This document shows, in pieces, positions 7,694 to 16,766 of a stretch of 64,000 bases of DNA (within the stretch, counting starts at the first letter, position 1; every line of letters starts with the position of its first letter). The notes under the pieces were generated by a model. That model saw only the letters and a program-made list of their open reading frames with translations. It was not told where the DNA came from and did no database searches. Source of the stretch: Cellulomonas septica (GTDB lineage: Bacteria > Actinomycetota > Actinomycetes > Actinomycetales > Cellulomonadaceae); assembly GCF_012396155.1 (NCBI RefSeq), contig NZ_JAAXOY010000001.1:28376-92375 (forward strand). The letters run 5' to 3'. A program made the translations under genes and the position numbers.

Positions 7694-9498
7694 TGTCGCC
7701 GCGGCCGCCTGTTCGCCCCGGCCCAGCACGCTCCGGCGGACCAGACCTGACGTCATTGGCGACTGCTGCTCTCAGCGGAGTTCTGGTCGTCGCCAGTGTC
7801 CTGTGGGTGGGAGCTGCTGTCGGATGCTTCCTCACGGGGCGTGGTCTCCCACGTGGCGGGCTGGTACCGCCGCTGGTCGCCCTGCGGCACGCCTCCTCGC
7901 CGTCGACCGCGTGGCCGTTTCCGGCCGACCTGCCGGGCGCCGGCCCCTACTGGCTCGGGACAGCGCTGGTCGTCGTCTCACTCGCGGGCGGCGGCGTCGC
8001 GGTGTCGCGCTGGAGGCGCCGCATCGTCAGCACGTCCGGAGCCGTCCAGGCGCTCCGCACACTCCCCGGCATGGCCGCACCCGGCCAGGTCATCGCGGTC
8101 GCCGGCGCGCGGGCTGTGCGTCGACAGGCAAGCGTCGTCCGCCCATCGCTGGCCGGTCCGGTACCGGCCGACCAGGTCGGGTACCGGCTCGGCTCGCTCC
8201 GGGGGCACGACCTGTGGTGCTCGGTCGAGGACTCGGCGCTCGTGGTCGGCCCGCCTCGCATGGGGAAGGGACTGCACGTCGTCGTGCCGTGGGTCCTCGA
8301 CGCACCGGGCGCGGTGGTCGCGACGTCGACACGCCCTGACACCCTCGCCGTGACGCTGCGCCATCGGCGTCGGAACGGTCCAGTCGCCGTCTTCGACCCG
8401 CAGCGACTCGCAGGACTTCCTGGGGGCCTCGCGTGGTCGCCCGTGCGCGGGTGCGAGACGCCACGGACCGCGCTGGTCCGCGCGCGCGGGCTCGCGGCGG
8501 GCGCGGGCTTCGGTCACACCGTGTCGGACTCCGACTTCTGGGCGGGCCAGACGGAGACCGCGCTCCGGTGCCTGCTGCATGCCGCAGCACTCGACGGGCG
8601 CCGAGCGGTGGACCTCTACCGCTGGTCGCTGAACCCAGCGCTCGCCGAGGACGCCGTCACCATCCTCAATCGAACGTCGTCCGCCGACGGCTGGGCAGAC
8701 GCACTGGACGCGGCGATCCACTCCGACCCGCGGACGCGGGACTCGATCTGGCTCGGCGTCCGGCAGTCGCTCGCAGCGCTCGCCGACCCCGACGTTCTCG
8801 AGGCCGTCGACCCGGCGGCCGGCGCAGAGTTCGACCCGCACACGTTCCTGGCGGAGGCCGGAACGCTGTACATGCTGGCGTCGGCCGTCACGTCCGGATC
8901 GTGTGCCCCGCTGATCGCGGCGTTCGTCGAGGACATCACCGAGACCGCGCGAGCCGTCGCCGCCCGCTCCTCCGGCGCGCGCCTCGACCCCCCGCTCCTG
9001 CTGGCGCTGGACGAGATCGCGAACCTCACACCGCTCCCCTCTCTTCCTTCGCTCATGGCGGAGGGCGGCGGATCAGGGATCACGACCCTGGCCGTCCTGC
9101 AGTCGCTCGCACAGGCTCGGGCGCGCTGGGGCGAGCACGCTGCGGATGCGATCTGGGACGCCGCCACGGTCAAGGTCGTCCTGGGCGGGCTCGCGAAGTA
9201 CCGCGACCTCGACGACGTCGCGCGCCTCCTCGGCGAGATCGACGAGCTCACCGAGACCCGGTCGTCCGGCCGCGGCGGCGAGCGGTCCTCATCGACATCC
9301 GTGCGTACCGTGCCGGTGATGCCGGCGTCGGTGCTGCGCACACTGCCGTTCGGGACCGCGATCCTCCTCCTGCGACAGACGGCGCCCACGGTCATCGACC
9401 TCTCCCCGTGGACCGCCCGACCCGACGCGACCGCACTTCGAGTCGACCAACGTGCGGTCGAGCACGCGACGGCGACCGGGACGGCGGTGCCAGCGTGA
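7690..9498 (+). CDS. VirD4/TraG-like type IV coupling protein
   Basis: A 602-residue coupling ATPase that would deliver the relaxase-DNA complex to the channel. The N-terminus has two hydrophobic segments (about residues 17-45 and 82-102). Walker A is GPPRMGKG (about residues 189-196). The TraG-like block around residues 275-300 contains the conserved TETALRCLLHAAAL. Walker B is LLALDEIANL near residues 436-445, followed by GITTLAVLQSLAQARARWG, typical of TraG/TraD C-terminal domains. ATG 7690 overlaps the previous stop (ATGA). Its cognate relaxase is probably the MobF gene at 28.1-31.6 kb. Confidence 0.88.
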   Translation: MMSPRPPVRPGPARSGGPDLTSLATAALSGVLVVASVLWVGAAVGCFLTGRGLPRGGLVPPLVALRHASSPSTAWPFPADLPGAGPYWLGTALVVVSLAGGGVAVSRWRRRIVSTSGAVQALRTLPGMAAPGQVIAVAGARAVRRQASVVRPSLAGPVPADQVGYRLGSLRGHDLWCSVEDSALVVGPPRMGKGLHVVVPWVLDAPGAVVATSTRPDTLAVTLRHRRRNGPVAVFDPQRLAGLPGGLAWSPVRGCETPRTALVRARGLAAGAGFGHTVSDSDFWAGQTETALRCLLHAAALDGRRAVDLYRWSLNPALAEDAVTILNRTSSADGWADALDAAIHSDPRTRDSIWLGVRQSLAALADPDVLEAVDPAAGAEFDPHTFLAEAGTLYMLASAVTSGSCAPLIAAFVEDITETARAVAARSSGARLDPPLLLALDEIANLTPLPSLPSLMAEGGGSGITTLAVLQSLAQARARWGEHAADAIWDAATVKVVLGGLAKYRDLDDVARLLGEIDELTETRSSGRGGERSSSTSVRTVPVMPASVLRTLPFGTAILLLRQTAPTVIDLSPWTARPDATALRVDQRAVEHATATGTAVPA

Positions 9499-10715
9499 TC
9501 GGCAAGCTCCTCGGCGCCCTCGGTGTCGTGGCCGTCCCTGCGCTCGCCGTCGTGACGGCCATCGGAGTCGGCCTCCAGGCAGGCGCATGCATCAGCACGT
9601 CCGCACTGGGGCCACTCAATGACCGCGCCCCCGTCCCGCCGGAGGCGCGGCCATGGATCCGCGAGGTGCGCGCAGGGTGCCCGGACCTCCCGGAGGTGTG
9701 GATCGCGGCCGTCATGGCGCAGGAGTCCGGATTCCGGCCGGACGCGTACGCCGACGACAGCAACGGCGGCACCTGGGGCCTCTTTCAGCTCAACCAGAGC
9801 ATCTGGCGCGCGCACTACGGCCACCCGTGGTCTGCGGATCTCGACCACGACGGTCGCTGGGACGTCACCCAGCCGGAGATCCACGCCTCCGTCGCCGGCC
9901 GTTACCTCTGCGCCCGCCTCGCAGGCGTCCGGGGCATCCGCACCGAGCACCCGGACTGGCCGTCGGCGTCGATCCCGGAGCTTGACGCACTGATCGTCGC
10001 GCACAACGCCGGCGAGTCGAGGCTGCGCAGCTACCCCGCGATCCCGACCGTCACGGCGAGGTTCATCTCGAACGTCGACGAGCGCGTTCGCGCCTGGTCG
10101 GGGAGCGACCCGCCGGACAGCCGCGAGGAGAACCCCTCGCCGAGCGCGGCCGAGCCGGCGGCGACGTCGTCCGATCCCCCGACCAGCGATGGATGCGTTC
10201 CCGAGCTCGGCGACGGAACCGTGAACGTTCCACCCGGCACCTCCGACGACGTCGCGACCGCCGTGAGCAACGCGCTCGCCTACGTCGGTGTGAAGTCAGG
10301 GTGGGACCAGCTCTGCGACAGGCTCGCGTGTCGCGCGTACGGGTACGTCGGTTCTGGATTCACCTCGGCGAAGGTGCACTGGCAGACGATGGTCGCCGAT
10401 GGGCACGCGCATCCAGGCGACCGCTGCCCGCCGCTCGGCTCCTTCGTCTTCTTCGAGACCGGCCGCCCGTTCGGACACGTCTCGATCGTCGTGCGAGCGG
10501 ATCCCGGGCGGTGCGACCCCGAGCAGATCCTCGTGACGTCGAACAGCGCCTTCGACGCGGCGACAGGCAACCACGGCGGCGTCTACCTGCTGAGCCTCGG
10601 CCGCCTCAACAGCTTCTACCTCCGTGGCAGTGGCTACCTCGGTTGGTCGGATCCTGTGTGCCGCGGTGCCCTGCTCCCAACCGGTACGTCCCACCCGGCA
10701 CCACCCGGGCGATGA
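9495..10715 (+). CDS. Two-domain cell-wall hydrolase: lytic transglycosylase plus NlpC/CHAP-like
   Basis: A 406-residue secreted wall hydrolase that would locally open peptidoglycan for the conjugation machine. A hydrophobic N-terminus (about residues 7-30) acts as signal or anchor. An SLT-type transglycosylase domain follows: VMAQESGFRPDAY holds the catalytic Glu near residue 76, and GLFQLNQSIW and AHNAGESR match the family's GxMQ- and AYNxG-type motifs. After an acidic Ser/Pro linker (about 205-235) comes a second domain with Cys residues (QLCDRLACRAYGY) and GHVSIVV near residue 327, as in CHAP/NlpC-like peptidases. The GTG at 9495 overlaps the coupling-protein stop by GTGA. Paired domains of this kind are common in Gram-positive conjugation systems (VirB1/TcpG-like). 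Confidence 0.85.
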   Translation: MIGKLLGALGVVAVPALAVVTAIGVGLQAGACISTSALGPLNDRAPVPPEARPWIREVRAGCPDLPEVWIAAVMAQESGFRPDAYADDSNGGTWGLFQLNQSIWRAHYGHPWSADLDHDGRWDVTQPEIHASVAGRYLCARLAGVRGIRTEHPDWPSASIPELDALIVAHNAGESRLRSYPAIPTVTARFISNVDERVRAWSGSDPPDSREENPSPSAAEPAATSSDPPTSDGCVPELGDGTVNVPPGTSDDVATAVSNALAYVGVKSGWDQLCDRLACRAYGYVGSGFTSAKVHWQTMVADGHAHPGDRCPPLGSFVFFETGRPFGHVSIVVRADPGRCDPEQILVTSNSAFDAATGNHGGVYLLSLGRLNSFYLRGSGYLGWSDPVCRGALLPTGTSHPAPPGR

Positions 10716-11692
10716 GCATGATGCGTTCACGACAGGCCCCGTCGAGCGACGACAAGTTGCTCGCCATCCACGCCCAGCTCGTGCAGGCGGTCGAGGACCT
10801 CATGAGCTCCGACGCGTGGATTGCCATGCTTCGCGTCGCCGCTCGGTTCACGACCTACTCTCCGTCGAACATCCTGCTCATCGCCGCTCAGCGGCCCGAC
10901 GCGACTCAGGTCGCCGGCATCCGCACGTGGAACGCGTTGGGAAGGCGCGTCGTGAAGGGTGAGCACGGCATCGCGATCCTGGCGCCGTGCTTGTATCGGC
11001 AGCGGGATGAGAGTGCCCAGGCGCTGCCCAGCGGATCACCCTCGCCCGAAGCGGACGAACCTACGAGGGTGCTGCACGGGTTCAAGGTCGTCCACGTCTT
11101 CGACGTCGCACAGACCACCGGCGACGACCTGCCCGACACCGAGCCGACCCTGCTGCGCGGAGACGCGCCGGCGGGGCTCTGGGACCACCTTGCGCGGCTC
11201 GCTGCGGACGACGGCTACGCTCTCGAGCGCGGTCCCTGTCCGCTCGGGGTCAACGGGTTCGCAGACCCAGCGGGGCACCGCGTCCGGGTGCGCGTCGACC
11301 TCGACCCGGCGCACGCCGCGAAGACACTCGCTCATGAGCTCGGTCACATTCGAGCCGACCACCCCACTCGGTTCCCGGGGTACCTCACCGACTTCGCCTG
11401 CAGAGGCCAGGCTGAGGTCGAGGCCGAGTCCGTCGCTTACATCGTGATGACTCACGCGGGTGTCGCCGCCGAGGCGTACTCCACGGCGTACATCGCTGGG
11501 TGGTCCTTCGGAGACCCCGACGCGGCGAAGGCTTCCGTCGCCATCGTCGTGACCACGGCCCGGAGCCTGCTGCTCGGCGGAGCAATGGATCAGCGGCCGT
11601 CACGCCGTAGCGGGCCCGAGGAACGTGTGGAAGCCGCAATCAGCGGCAACCGCACAGCGAGCGCGGAACCGCGATGCCTCGGCCAATCGTGA
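10712..11692 (+). CDS. ArdC-like antirestriction protein (ssDNA-binding plus zinc peptidase)
   Basis: A 326-residue protein with an ArdC-type N-terminal domain (FTTYSPSNILLIAAQRP, VAGIRTWNALGRRVVKGEHG) and an ImmA/IrrE-like metallopeptidase domain holding LAHELGHIRADH (HExxH near residues 211-215). ArdC proteins of conjugative plasmids bind incoming single-stranded DNA and protect it from restriction. It is the last gene of the transfer operon and overlaps the hydrolase gene by ATGA, so it should be expressed with the transfer machinery. Starts at 10718 and 10721 are also possible. The C-terminal 40 residues look unstructured. Confidence 0.85.
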   Translation: MSMMRSRQAPSSDDKLLAIHAQLVQAVEDLMSSDAWIAMLRVAARFTTYSPSNILLIAAQRPDATQVAGIRTWNALGRRVVKGEHGIAILAPCLYRQRDESAQALPSGSPSPEADEPTRVLHGFKVVHVFDVAQTTGDDLPDTEPTLLRGDAPAGLWDHLARLAADDGYALERGPCPLGVNGFADPAGHRVRVRVDLDPAHAAKTLAHELGHIRADHPTRFPGYLTDFACRGQAEVEAESVAYIVMTHAGVAAEAYSTAYIAGWSFGDPDAAKASVAIVVTTARSLLLGGAMDQRPSRRSGPEERVEAAISGNRTASAEPRCLGQS

Positions 11693-11923
11693 GCTGAGGG
11701 AGGCAGCCGCTCGATGGCCTCTCCGACGAAGCACCGAACAGTAGCGGGCGACTGACCACCGGAAAGCGTCCTCCAAGGGTCTTCGGTGCGTTGGGTTTTG
11801 GTTCTGAGTTTCGGTGGGCCCTTCGAGGCTCGTCCGCGTGTGACTTTGCGACTTGCGTGGCGGCTTTCTTCTCGCACTGAGTGGCCGGGTCGACGTCCGG
11901 CTCTTGCGTGCCCGGGGCCAGTG
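11693..11923. other. Non-coding stretch, probable left boundary of the transposon
   Basis: No convincing gene is visible. Composition changes around 11760: the stretch 11780-11880 is unusually rich in T and G compared with the coding DNA on either side. It separates the plus-strand transfer operon from the minus-strand metal operon, and contains a repeat shared in inverted form with the region after tniB (see 11779-11794). Confidence 0.5.
11779..11794 (+). repeat. Candidate terminal repeat of the TniA-type transposon, left end
   Basis: GTCTTCGGTGCGTTGG here matches the reverse complement of 24421-24436 (GTTTTCGGTGCGGCGG) at 13 of 16 positions, including nine in a row. The two copies are inverted and flank the block from the Cd operon to tniB. 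TnsB/TniA-type transposases bind short repeats near both ends, which would fit. No target duplication was found, so the exact end is not set. Confidence 0.35.
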
Positions 11924-12775
11924 TCAGCTGGTGAATGTCTCCCCGCCGTCCACGGACCGGAGCAGTGCGTCCTCGATTACGACGAGGATCTCGAGCTGGC
12001 CGTCAGGTTGGTTCCGTGCCGTGACCGCTTCGGGTGCTTCGCTGACGGTGCCCTTCGCCGCCCAGGTCGTTCCGGCGTCGGTGCTGAGGAACATGTTCCC
12101 GTCGGGTGCGACGTCGACGACGGTCTGGTCGTCGGCGAAGAAGGTGAGCTGTAGCAGTGGCGCTTCTGGGACGAGTGCCCAGGTCTTGCCGCCGTCGGTG
12201 GAGCGTGCGGGCCCGGACTGGCTTGTGGTGAGCAGGGTGGTCCCGTCTGGGGAGGCTGCGAGGTCGAAGGTGGCGACGGGGGGTGACAGGGTGGTCCAGG
12301 CCTGTCCGTCGGTGGTGTTCAGCACCGCAGTTCCGTCGGATCCCGTGACCCCGGCCGCGGAGGCGGTGAGGGTGTGAAAGTCGGTCTGCCCTTCGCGCGA
12401 AAGGGTCGACCAGGTCTCGCCGGCGTCGGTGGATTCGATCAGCCCGACAGGATTGGCCATGTCGACGCCAGGCCCTGGGTGCCCTGAGGCGTAGAAGTGG
12501 TCTGGGCCGGCCATGGTGAAGCCCATCAGGTCGATCACCGGGCCGACGCGGACGGGGCCGGTGTCGTCGTAGCGGAATAGGCCGTCGTGGGTGGCCAGGT
12601 AGACCTTGTCGTCGGCGGGGTTGAACGCGACGCCGTGCACGTGGTCACTTGGCACGCCCTGCTCGCTCGGGGATTGTGCGGCCCTATCGGTCTGGTCGAT
12701 GGCGGGAGCCGAGCAGCTGGCTAGGGCCCCCACGACGGCAGCGACAGCGAGGGTCGTACGTCGCGTTCGGCGCAT
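11924..12775 (-). CDS. F510_1955-type BNR-repeat lipoprotein
   Basis: A 283-residue predicted lipoprotein with lipobox LASC at residues 18-21. The rest forms BNR/sialidase-like beta-propeller repeats with Asp-box motifs (STDAGETW, STDGGKTW, STDAGTTW, SVDGGETF). The family-specific stretch HVHGVAFNPADDKVYLATHDGLF follows the signal. Its biochemical role is unknown. In actinobacteria this family often sits beside copper or other metal genes. It is the last gene of the minus-strand operon led by the CmtR-like sensor. A paralog with the same architecture lies at 36921-37832 in the copper island. Confidence 0.85.
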   Translation of the reverse strand: MRRTRRTTLAVAAVVGALASCSAPAIDQTDRAAQSPSEQGVPSDHVHGVAFNPADDKVYLATHDGLFRYDDTGPVRVGPVIDLMGFTMAGPDHFYASGHPGPGVDMANPVGLIESTDAGETWSTLSREGQTDFHTLTASAAGVTGSDGTAVLNTTDGQAWTTLSPPVATFDLAASPDGTTLLTTSQSGPARSTDGGKTWALVPEAPLLQLTFFADDQTVVDVAPDGNMFLSTDAGTTWAAKGTVSEAPEAVTARNQPDGQLEILVVIEDALLRSVDGGETFTS

Positions 12776-12839
12776 CCTGGGGGCAGACGGCGTGACAGGG
12801 GTGTCCGTTCGTTCGGCGGTACCGGCAGTCGGGTCGAAC

Positions 12840-13610
12840 TCAGATCACGGTGACGAAGCCTCCGATGAGCCCTTGGAGGCTCTGGGTCCATGCGGTCCAC
12901 AGCCCGGTCATCAGGGCGATGCCGATCACGACCAGCAGCGCCCCGCCGATGCGCATGATCGCCACCCGGTGCTGGCGGAGGAACGTCACCGCGGCGGTGG
13001 AGCGGTGCGCACCTAGGGCGATCAGCAGGAACGGGATCCCGAGACCCGCGGCGTAGGCCGCGGCCAGGAGTGCCCCACGCAGGGCGCTGGCCTCGTTCAG
13101 GGACAACGACAGCACGGTGGCCAAGGTAGGCCCGATGCAGGGCGCCCATCCGAGGCCGAAGACGATACCGAGGAGAGGTGCGCCGAGCAGTCCCTGGCGG
13201 GGGGCGAGGTGGATGCGGCGTTCGCGTTGTAGGCCGGGAATCCACCCGAGGAACGACAACCCCATGAGCACGACCAGTGCACCCATGACGGGCATGACGA
13301 CCGCGAGCCATGGCCGTATCGCGACCCCGAGGGAGCCGAAGGTCACTCCGAGGAGGACGAACACCGCCGAGAAGCCCAGGACGAACAGGCCGACGCCGGT
13401 CAGTAGGACGGCCTTGGACCGTTGGCCTGTGGAGGCACCGCTCATTCCGGTGACGAAGGCGAAGTACCCAGGCAGCAGCGGGATCACGCAGGGTGAGGCG
13501 AACGAGACGACTCCGGCGATGATCGCCACAGGGACCGCGAGGAGCATCGGCCCGGAGAAGGCGGTCTCCTGGAACGTGCTGGCCAGGTCCTGCCAGAACC
13601 CACCGCTCAC
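12840..13610 (-). CDS. ccdA: CcdA-type thiol-disulfide electron transporter
   Basis: A 256-residue, roughly six-helix membrane protein of the CcdA/DsbD-beta family, which carries reducing equivalents from cytoplasmic thioredoxin to extracytoplasmic thiol proteins. The redox cysteines lie in the two helix motifs SFASPCVIPLLPGY (about residue 41) and GLGWAPCIGPTLATV (about residue 161). The start overlaps the stop of the TlpA-like gene by four bases, so the two are coupled and TlpA is the likely electron acceptor. A second, more distant CcdA homolog is encoded at 40629-41618. Confidence 0.92.
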   Translation of the reverse strand: MSGGFWQDLASTFQETAFSGPMLLAVPVAIIAGVVSFASPCVIPLLPGYFAFVTGMSGASTGQRSKAVLLTGVGLFVLGFSAVFVLLGVTFGSLGVAIRPWLAVVMPVMGALVVLMGLSFLGWIPGLQRERRIHLAPRQGLLGAPLLGIVFGLGWAPCIGPTLATVLSLSLNEASALRGALLAAAYAAGLGIPFLLIALGAHRSTAAVTFLRQHRVAIMRIGGALLVVIGIALMTGLWTAWTQSLQGLIGGFVTVI

Positions 13611-14257
13611 GGCGCCTCGGCCAGCGCGGTGTCGATCAGCTCACGCAGGGTGGTCGGGTCCAGGAGACCGATGATGCGACCCAGCACCCGCGCCTGCCGG
13701 TCCAGCACCACGGTCGTGGGAACCGCCTCGACCGGCACCCGCCCCTGCAGGGCGGCGATCGCGGACCCGTCGGCGTCGTGGATGCTTGGGTAGGGGATCT
13801 GGAAATTGCGTTCGAAGGGCTGCGCAGCGCCGACGTCGTCGGTCCCGTTGATCCCGATGAAGTGAACCCCTTCGTCGGCGTAGTCCGTAGCGGCGGCGAC
13901 CAAGTCAGGCGCCTCTGCCCGGCACGGCGGGCAGGCCGCGTACCAGGTGTTGATCACCACGACGTCACCGGCCCATGCACCGGTGTCCACGTCGGCGCCC
14001 GCGAAGTCCTTGCCGACCAAGCGCACCGGCTCGCCGCGGTCCGCGGCATCCCACATCGCCACGGTGCCATCCCCAGAGACGTACCCCGCCTCGCTGCCGT
14101 CCTCCGTCCACCCGCCGGTCACCGCCGACGCGCACCCGGCGAGGAAGATCGCGGCGATCGTCCCGAAGAGCAGGCCACGGAGCGCCGTGCGCCCGACTCG
14201 GGCAGGGGTGGTGCGCACCGCGTGCCGCCGAACCGCCGGCACGTCCCCGACGCTCAT
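13607..14257 (-). CDS. TlpA-like thioredoxin-fold lipoprotein
   Basis: A 216-residue extracytoplasmic thiol-disulfide oxidoreductase. An N-terminal hydrophobic stretch ends in lipobox LAGC (residues 39-42). The thioredoxin fold carries the active site WYAACPPCRAEAPDLV (CPPC near residues 111-114) and the cis-Pro region VEAVPTTVVLD. It overlaps lspA upstream and ccdA downstream by ATGA, so lipoprotein processing and electron supply are encoded next to it. A role in keeping metal-binding or damaged cysteines reduced during cadmium or mercury stress is plausible but inferred. Confidence 0.88.
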   Translation of the reverse strand: MSVGDVPAVRRHAVRTTPARVGRTALRGLLFGTIAAIFLAGCASAVTGGWTEDGSEAGYVSGDGTVAMWDAADRGEPVRLVGKDFAGADVDTGAWAGDVVVINTWYAACPPCRAEAPDLVAAATDYADEGVHFIGINGTDDVGAAQPFERNFQIPYPSIHDADGSAIAALQGRVPVEAVPTTVVLDRQARVLGRIIGLLDPTTLRELIDTALAEAP

Positions 14258-14802
14258 GTCGACCGCTCGCCCTCGGAGCGATTCGGTCGTGTGCTGGGCT
14301 CGGCATCATCGGGCGCAAGGTGCCGAAGGCCGGTCAGCACCAGTAGCGCGGCGCCGATGACGATGGCGGTGTCGGCGAGGTTGAAGGTCGGGAACCACCC
14401 GCTGTGCAGGTAGTCGGTGACGACCCCGTCCCCGGCTCGGTCGACGAGGTTCGCGACTGCACCACCCAGGACCAGGGCGAGGGCAGCCAGCCGCTCCCGC
14501 GAGGGGGCGGCGGCGGTCCGCCAGGCGACCACGCCAACTGCGGCAGTCACGAGGGAGGTGACGGTGAGCACGAGCCAGGTCGGCGCGCCGGCCCCGACGG
14601 AGAAGGCGACCCCGGGGTTATAGGCCAGCCGCAGGTCGACCGGGCCCACAGGGATGACTCGGTCTTGCAGCGCTGCGACCGCCCACGCCTTGGCGGCCAG
14701 GTCGACGGCGGCGACCAGCGTGACCCCCAGGGCTGCTGCGACGCGTCGCCCCGCCGGGCCGCGCGCGCCCGTCTGGCGTGCGGTCGCCGTCGTCACGGTC
14801 AT
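14254..14802 (-). CDS. lspA: Lipoprotein signal peptidase II
   Basis: A 182-residue, four-helix aspartic peptidase that removes signal peptides from lipidated prolipoproteins. The family motifs are present: DLAAKAWAV in the first helix, YNPGVAFSVGAG, GGAVANLVDRAGDGVVTDYL with the first catalytic Asp, and FNLADTAIVIG with the second. It is embedded in a metal operon between a P1B ATPase and a TlpA-like lipoprotein, with four-base overlaps on both sides. This arrangement recurs in actinobacterial cadmium/lead-type cassettes and suggests an accessory copy for the cassette's lipoproteins. Confidence 0.93.
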   Translation of the reverse strand: MTVTTATARQTGARGPAGRRVAAALGVTLVAAVDLAAKAWAVAALQDRVIPVGPVDLRLAYNPGVAFSVGAGAPTWLVLTVTSLVTAAVGVVAWRTAAAPSRERLAALALVLGGAVANLVDRAGDGVVTDYLHSGWFPTFNLADTAIVIGAALLVLTGLRHLAPDDAEPSTRPNRSEGERST

Positions 14803-16766
14803 CGGGCGACCGGTGCCGGACGCTCGAGGGGAACGGGCGTCCCGGTCGGGGCGGCGTGCGGGAGGGGGCGGGTGCGCCCGGCGCGGACACCGTTGGCGAT
14901 CACGACGACCTCAGCGATCTCGTGGACGAGCACCACCGCAGCCAGCCCCAGGGCCCCGGTCAGGGCGAGGGGCATGAGCACGACGATGATCGCCAGGGAC
15001 AGGCCGACGTTCTGCAGCATGATGTGCCGGGCCCTGCGGGCGTGGGCGAACGCCTGTGGCAGGTGACGCAGGTCCTCGCCCATGAGCGCGACGTCGGCGG
15101 TCTCGATCGCGACGTCGGTACCCATCGCACCCATGGCGATCCCCAGGTCAGCGGTCGCCAGGGCGGGGGCGTCGTTGACGCCGTCGCCCACCATGGCGGT
15201 GCGCCGCTGGTTGCGCAGCTGGGCGACCAGTGCGGCTTTGTCCTCCGGGCGCAGGTCGGCATGCACCTGGTCGATGCCGACCTCCCGGGCCAGGGCGGTG
15301 GCGGTCAGGGTGTTATCGCCGGTGAGCATGGCGACGTGGTACCCGTCGCGGCGCAGCTGGGCCACGACCTGCGCGGCCTCGGGGCGCAGCTCGTCCCGCA
15401 CCGCGACGGCACCGAGCAGCTGCCCGTCCTCCTCGATCAGGACGGCGGTGGCACCCGCCTGCTGCATCCGCTCCACCTCGTCGGCCAGTACGCCGGACGG
15501 CACCCAGCCGGGTCGGCCGAGCCGGACCGGTCGACCGTCGAAGGTGCCGGTCAGGCCGGCGCCGGGCACGGCTTCGACGTCGGTCGCGGGGGTGACCGCC
15601 GGCACGGCGGCCAGGATGGCGCGGGCCAGGGGGTGCTCGCTGCGGGCCTCGAGGGCCGCAGCGACCTCCAGCACGCGGTCCTGGGCGTGTCCGGGGGCCG
15701 CGACGACGGCCACCACGGCGGGGGCGTTGCGGGTCAGGGTCCCGGTCTTGTCCAGCGCGACTCCGCGGATGGCGCCGAGTGCTTCGACCGCCGCGCCGCC
15801 CTTGATCAGCACGCCCTGCTTGGACGCCGCTCCCACGGCCGCGACGACGGACACCGGCACGGAGATCGCCAGGGCGCACGGTGAGGCCGCGACCAGGACC
15901 ACCAGTGCCCGCTCGATCCACGTGCCGGGGTCTCCCAGGAGGCTGCCGGCGACGGCGATGAGGGCGGCGGCGATCATCACGCCAGGCACCAGCGGCTTGG
16001 CGATGCGGTCGGCGAGGCGCTGGGCCTGGCCCTTGCGGGACTGCTCGGCCTCGACGATGCGCACGATCCGCGCCAGGGAGTTGTCCTCGGCCGTGGTGGT
16101 GACCTCGACCTCCAGCACACCGGAGCCGTTGATCGACCCGGCGTACACCGCCTGCCCAGGCCCGGCCTCCACCGGCACGGACTCACCGGTGATGGCCGAG
16201 ACGTCCAGCGCGGTCCGGCCGGTGCGGATCAGCCCGTCGGTGGCGACCCGCTCGCCTGGCTTGACCAGCATCAGATCCCCGACCCGCAGCTCCCCGGGGG
16301 ACACCGTGGACTCCGACCCGTTGCGCAGCACCGTGGCCTGCGCGGGGACCAGGTTCAGCAGCGCCCGAAGGCCTCGACGGGTGCGGGCCAGGGAGTACTC
16401 CTCCAGGCCCTCGCTGATCGAGAACAAGAACGCCAGCGCGGCCGCCTCGGCGACCTCGCCCAGCAGGACTGCGCCGATCGCGGCGATCGTCATCAGCGTC
16501 CCGACGCCGATCTTGCCCTTGCCCAGCCGCCGCAACGTGCTCGGCACGAACGTCCACGCCCCGACAAGCAGGGCGACCCAGTTCAGGACCAACGCGACCG
16601 CGGGCTGCTCCATGGACCCCGCGATCAGGCCGGCCAGGAGCAGGGCGCCGGCGACCGCGGCGAAGCGCAGCTCGCTGACCTCCCACGGCCGCTCGGCCTC
16701 GTGCTCCTCGGCCTCCTTGCCGGCGGGGGTGGTCTCGTCGTCGCTGCAGCCGCACGCGTCGCTCAT
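14799..16766 (-). CDS. P1B-type heavy-metal ATPase (SPC class)
   Basis: A 655-residue metal-exporting ATPase. The start MSDACGCSDDE is short and Cys-containing, without a folded HMA domain. Hydrophobic helices, the actuator motif TGES, the transport-site helix AASPCALAISVPVSV (SPC near residues 312-314), the phosphorylation motif LDKTGTLT (about 357-364), [12 protein letters not shown] and the late helix motif HEIAEVVVIANG follow in order. SPC with a His-Glu motif in a later helix is typical of P1B-4-like pumps (cobalt, cadmium, zinc and related ions) and not of copper pumps, which use CPC. The linked CmtR-like sensor suggests cadmium or lead. The exact ion cannot be fixed by sequence. Confidence 0.9.
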   Translation of the reverse strand: MSDACGCSDDETTPAGKEAEEHEAERPWEVSELRFAAVAGALLLAGLIAGSMEQPAVALVLNWVALLVGAWTFVPSTLRRLGKGKIGVGTLMTIAAIGAVLLGEVAEAAALAFLFSISEGLEEYSLARTRRGLRALLNLVPAQATVLRNGSESTVSPGELRVGDLMLVKPGERVATDGLIRTGRTALDVSAITGESVPVEAGPGQAVYAGSINGSGVLEVEVTTTAEDNSLARIVRIVEAEQSRKGQAQRLADRIAKPLVPGVMIAAALIAVAGSLLGDPGTWIERALVVLVAASPCALAISVPVSVVAAVGAASKQGVLIKGGAAVEALGAIRGVALDKTGTLTRNAPAVVAVVAAPGHAQDRVLEVAAALEARSEHPLARAILAAVPAVTPATDVEAVPGAGLTGTFDGRPVRLGRPGWVPSGVLADEVERMQQAGATAVLIEEDGQLLGAVAVRDELRPEAAQVVAQLRRDGYHVAMLTGDNTLTATALAREVGIDQVHADLRPEDKAALVAQLRNQRRTAMVGDGVNDAPALATADLGIAMGAMGTDVAIETADVALMGEDLRHLPQAFAHARRARHIMLQNVGLSLAIIVVLMPLALTGALGLAAVVLVHEIAEVVVIANGVRAGRTRPLPHAAPTGTPVPLERPAPVAR

